Shown here piece after piece: positions 63,173 through 64,000 of a stretch of DNA of 64,000 nucleotides (position 1 is its first letter; every line of letters begins with the position of its first letter). Position numbers and translations under genes: made by a program. Below the pieces are notes generated by a model. It did no database searches, was not told the DNA's origin, and saw only the letters and a program-made list of their open reading frames with translations. This stretch comes from Paracoccus sp. SCSIO 75233 (GTDB taxonomy: Bacteria > Pseudomonadota > Alphaproteobacteria > Rhodobacterales > Rhodobacteraceae), in NCBI RefSeq assembly GCF_027912675.1, contig NZ_CP115757.1:372001-436000 (forward strand). Reading direction: 5' to 3'.

Positions 63173-63967
63173 ATGCGGCTTGGCCGGATCACAGCAGGCG
63201 TTGCAATCCCGGCTCTGGCCGCCCTGTCCGGCTGCAGCAATGCCGCCACGAATGGGGGGCTGGATGAGCGCCCGCAGCTCAAGCCCGCGACCTTGCCGGT
63301 TCAGCTTGAAGGGCCGACCGAGGACACCTCGATCCTCGCTGGCGTCTCCACGAATAGCGGCGAATTGCTGATTCTGGAAAACGACGGATCGGTGACGCGC
63401 ACTCAGGTCGATTCGACCGAAGGACGGCAAGCGCTTCGGCAGTCGGAGGAGGAGATGCGCAGCCTCTCCGAGGTGCTGGTCGAAGATACGACGATCATTG
63501 TCGAGGATCTGCCCAAGCAACCGACCGCGCAGGAGGTTGCGCTGGAGGAATTCGCGGCGCGGCGGCAGTCAGCATTGCCCGCCAATATCGTTCCCGCACC
63601 GGAAGAAGCGTTTCTTTACAGCAATGTCCGGCCTGTCGCACGCGGCAAGGATGACAGCGGGGACATGTTCTCCGTGCTGGTGAATTTGCGTGAAGGGGTG
63701 GACGAAACAACCGCCTTTGCCTATGCCACCTGTACGCTGGCCGCGTGGTCAAGCCGCACCGATACGCCCTATGCGCGCCATATCAGGACGATGTCGGATA
63801 AGCGGCGCGGCGTGGTTGCGGTCGACTCGATTTTTGTGATGTCAGAGACCCTGCCGCTCGGTTTGCAGGTGATGGAACGAGAACAGACCTTGCAAGACTG
63901 CAAGGCGAACGGGATTCCCGCCCGGATTACGGCGGGGTCAGAAGAAGGGATGAGTGAGAATGGCTGA
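63173..63967 (+). CDS. Lipoprotein of unknown function in the nuo cluster
   Basis: ATG 63173 follows an AGAGGGAACG site. The 264-residue product has a lipoprotein signal peptide with lipobox LSGC (MRLGRITAGVAIPALAALSGCSNAAT). The mature part has a strand-rich first half (LLILENDGSVTRTQVDSTEG) and an Ala/Glu-rich helix region, with two cysteines in the C-terminal half (YATCTLAAWSSRTDT and LQDCKANGIPA). No family is recognised. It lies between nuoG and nuoH and overlaps nuoH by 8 bases, another unidentified reading frame of this cluster. Confidence 0.82.
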   Translation: MRLGRITAGVAIPALAALSGCSNAATNGGLDERPQLKPATLPVQLEGPTEDTSILAGVSTNSGELLILENDGSVTRTQVDSTEGRQALRQSEEEMRSLSEVLVEDTTIIVEDLPKQPTAQEVALEEFAARRQSALPANIVPAPEEAFLYSNVRPVARGKDDSGDMFSVLVNLREGVDETTAFAYATCTLAAWSSRTDTPYARHIRTMSDKRRGVVAVDSIFVMSETLPLGLQVMEREQTLQDCKANGIPARITAGSEEGMSENG

Positions 63968-64000
63968 ATTCTGGGCATCTCCGCTGGGTTACGCGATCAT
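63960..64000 (+). CDS. nuoH: NADH-quinone oxidoreductase subunit H, 5' part only
   Basis: Only 13 codons and two bases are in the window: MAEFWASPLGYAI. This is nearly identical to the start of the Paracoccus NQO8 protein as I recall it. Subunit H lies at the junction with the quinone site. The gene continues beyond the right edge, presumably followed by nuoI and the rest of the membrane arm. ATG 63960 overlaps the lipoprotein stop by 8 bases. Confidence 0.88.
   Translation, partial: MAEFWASPLGYAI

Overview
The window reads as a chromosomal segment of a GC-rich alphaproteobacterium of the Rhodobacteraceae, close to Paracoccus. The basis is the co-occurrence of a Paracoccus-type ctaC-ctaB-small ORF-ctaG-ctaE cytochrome aa3 oxidase cluster, a nuo (complex I) cluster interrupted by extra reading frames between nuoC and nuoH as described for Paracoccus denitrificans, an alphaproteobacterial extended PstC/PstA pair, and NuoB and NuoH N-termini that look almost identical to Paracoccus ones from memory. 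Nearly all of the DNA is coding. I see no rRNA, tRNA, CRISPR array, transposase or prophage gene.

Layout. 1-6943: a beta-oxidation operon on the plus strand (truncated bifunctional hydratase/3-hydroxyacyl-CoA dehydrogenase, a large/small acyl-CoA dehydrogenase pair resembling PimC/PimD, thioesterase, enoyl-CoA hydratase, etfBA), closed by a hairpin. 7043-13804 (minus): a peptide/opine-type ABC importer operon that also carries a HAD phosphatase and a metallophosphoesterase, with a divergent LysR regulator (13931-14818). 14935-17110: a divergent pair, an MFS transporter fused to a UspA domain and a MarR regulator, separated by two identical palindromes that overlap TATAAT boxes. 17262-23435: the Pho regulon core pstS-pstCAB-phoU-phoB behind an array of 11-bp Pho-box repeats, with a terminator-like attenuator after pstS. 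23635-24979 (minus): scoAB, succinyl-CoA:3-ketoacid CoA-transferase. 25159-26190: an AT-richer methyltransferase gene that looks foreign. 26394-30747 (minus): a small membrane protein, topA and dprA. 30808-33006: a membrane-anchored AraC regulator divergent from a secreted alpha/beta hydrolase, with a perfect 24-bp palindrome between them. 33024-34445: tldD (minus). 34621-38951: the ctaC-ctaB-orf-ctaG-ctaE-surf1 oxidase cluster, running on into thrC, an M16 peptidase, a GNAT enzyme, a FAD-linked oxidase and a second ABC importer set (permease-permease-double ATPase) without a binding protein. 47027-52854: helicase, EcsC-like protein, GNAT enzyme, flavin reductase-like protein, apt and an MFS exporter with a C-terminal monooxygenase-like domain. 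52883-53137: a GlsB-type stress membrane protein. 53513-64000: nuoA-B-C-(GFA)-D-(49-aa ORF)-E-(acidic membrane protein)-(small membrane protein)-F-(periplasmic protein)-G-(lipoprotein)-H, cut by the window end.

Metabolically the region centres on aerobic respiration: acyl-CoA dehydrogenases feed electrons through ETF, complex I oxidises NADH, and the aa3 oxidase accessory subunits complete the chain. The least explained material is (a) the extra genes inside nuo, especially a helix-hairpin-helix domain that occurs twice, once as a C-terminal extension of NuoE and once at the end of the next gene; (b) the MFS-Usp fusion with its twin operators; (c) the hydrolase/membrane-AraC pair with its palindrome; and (d) the importer operon with two phosphatases.
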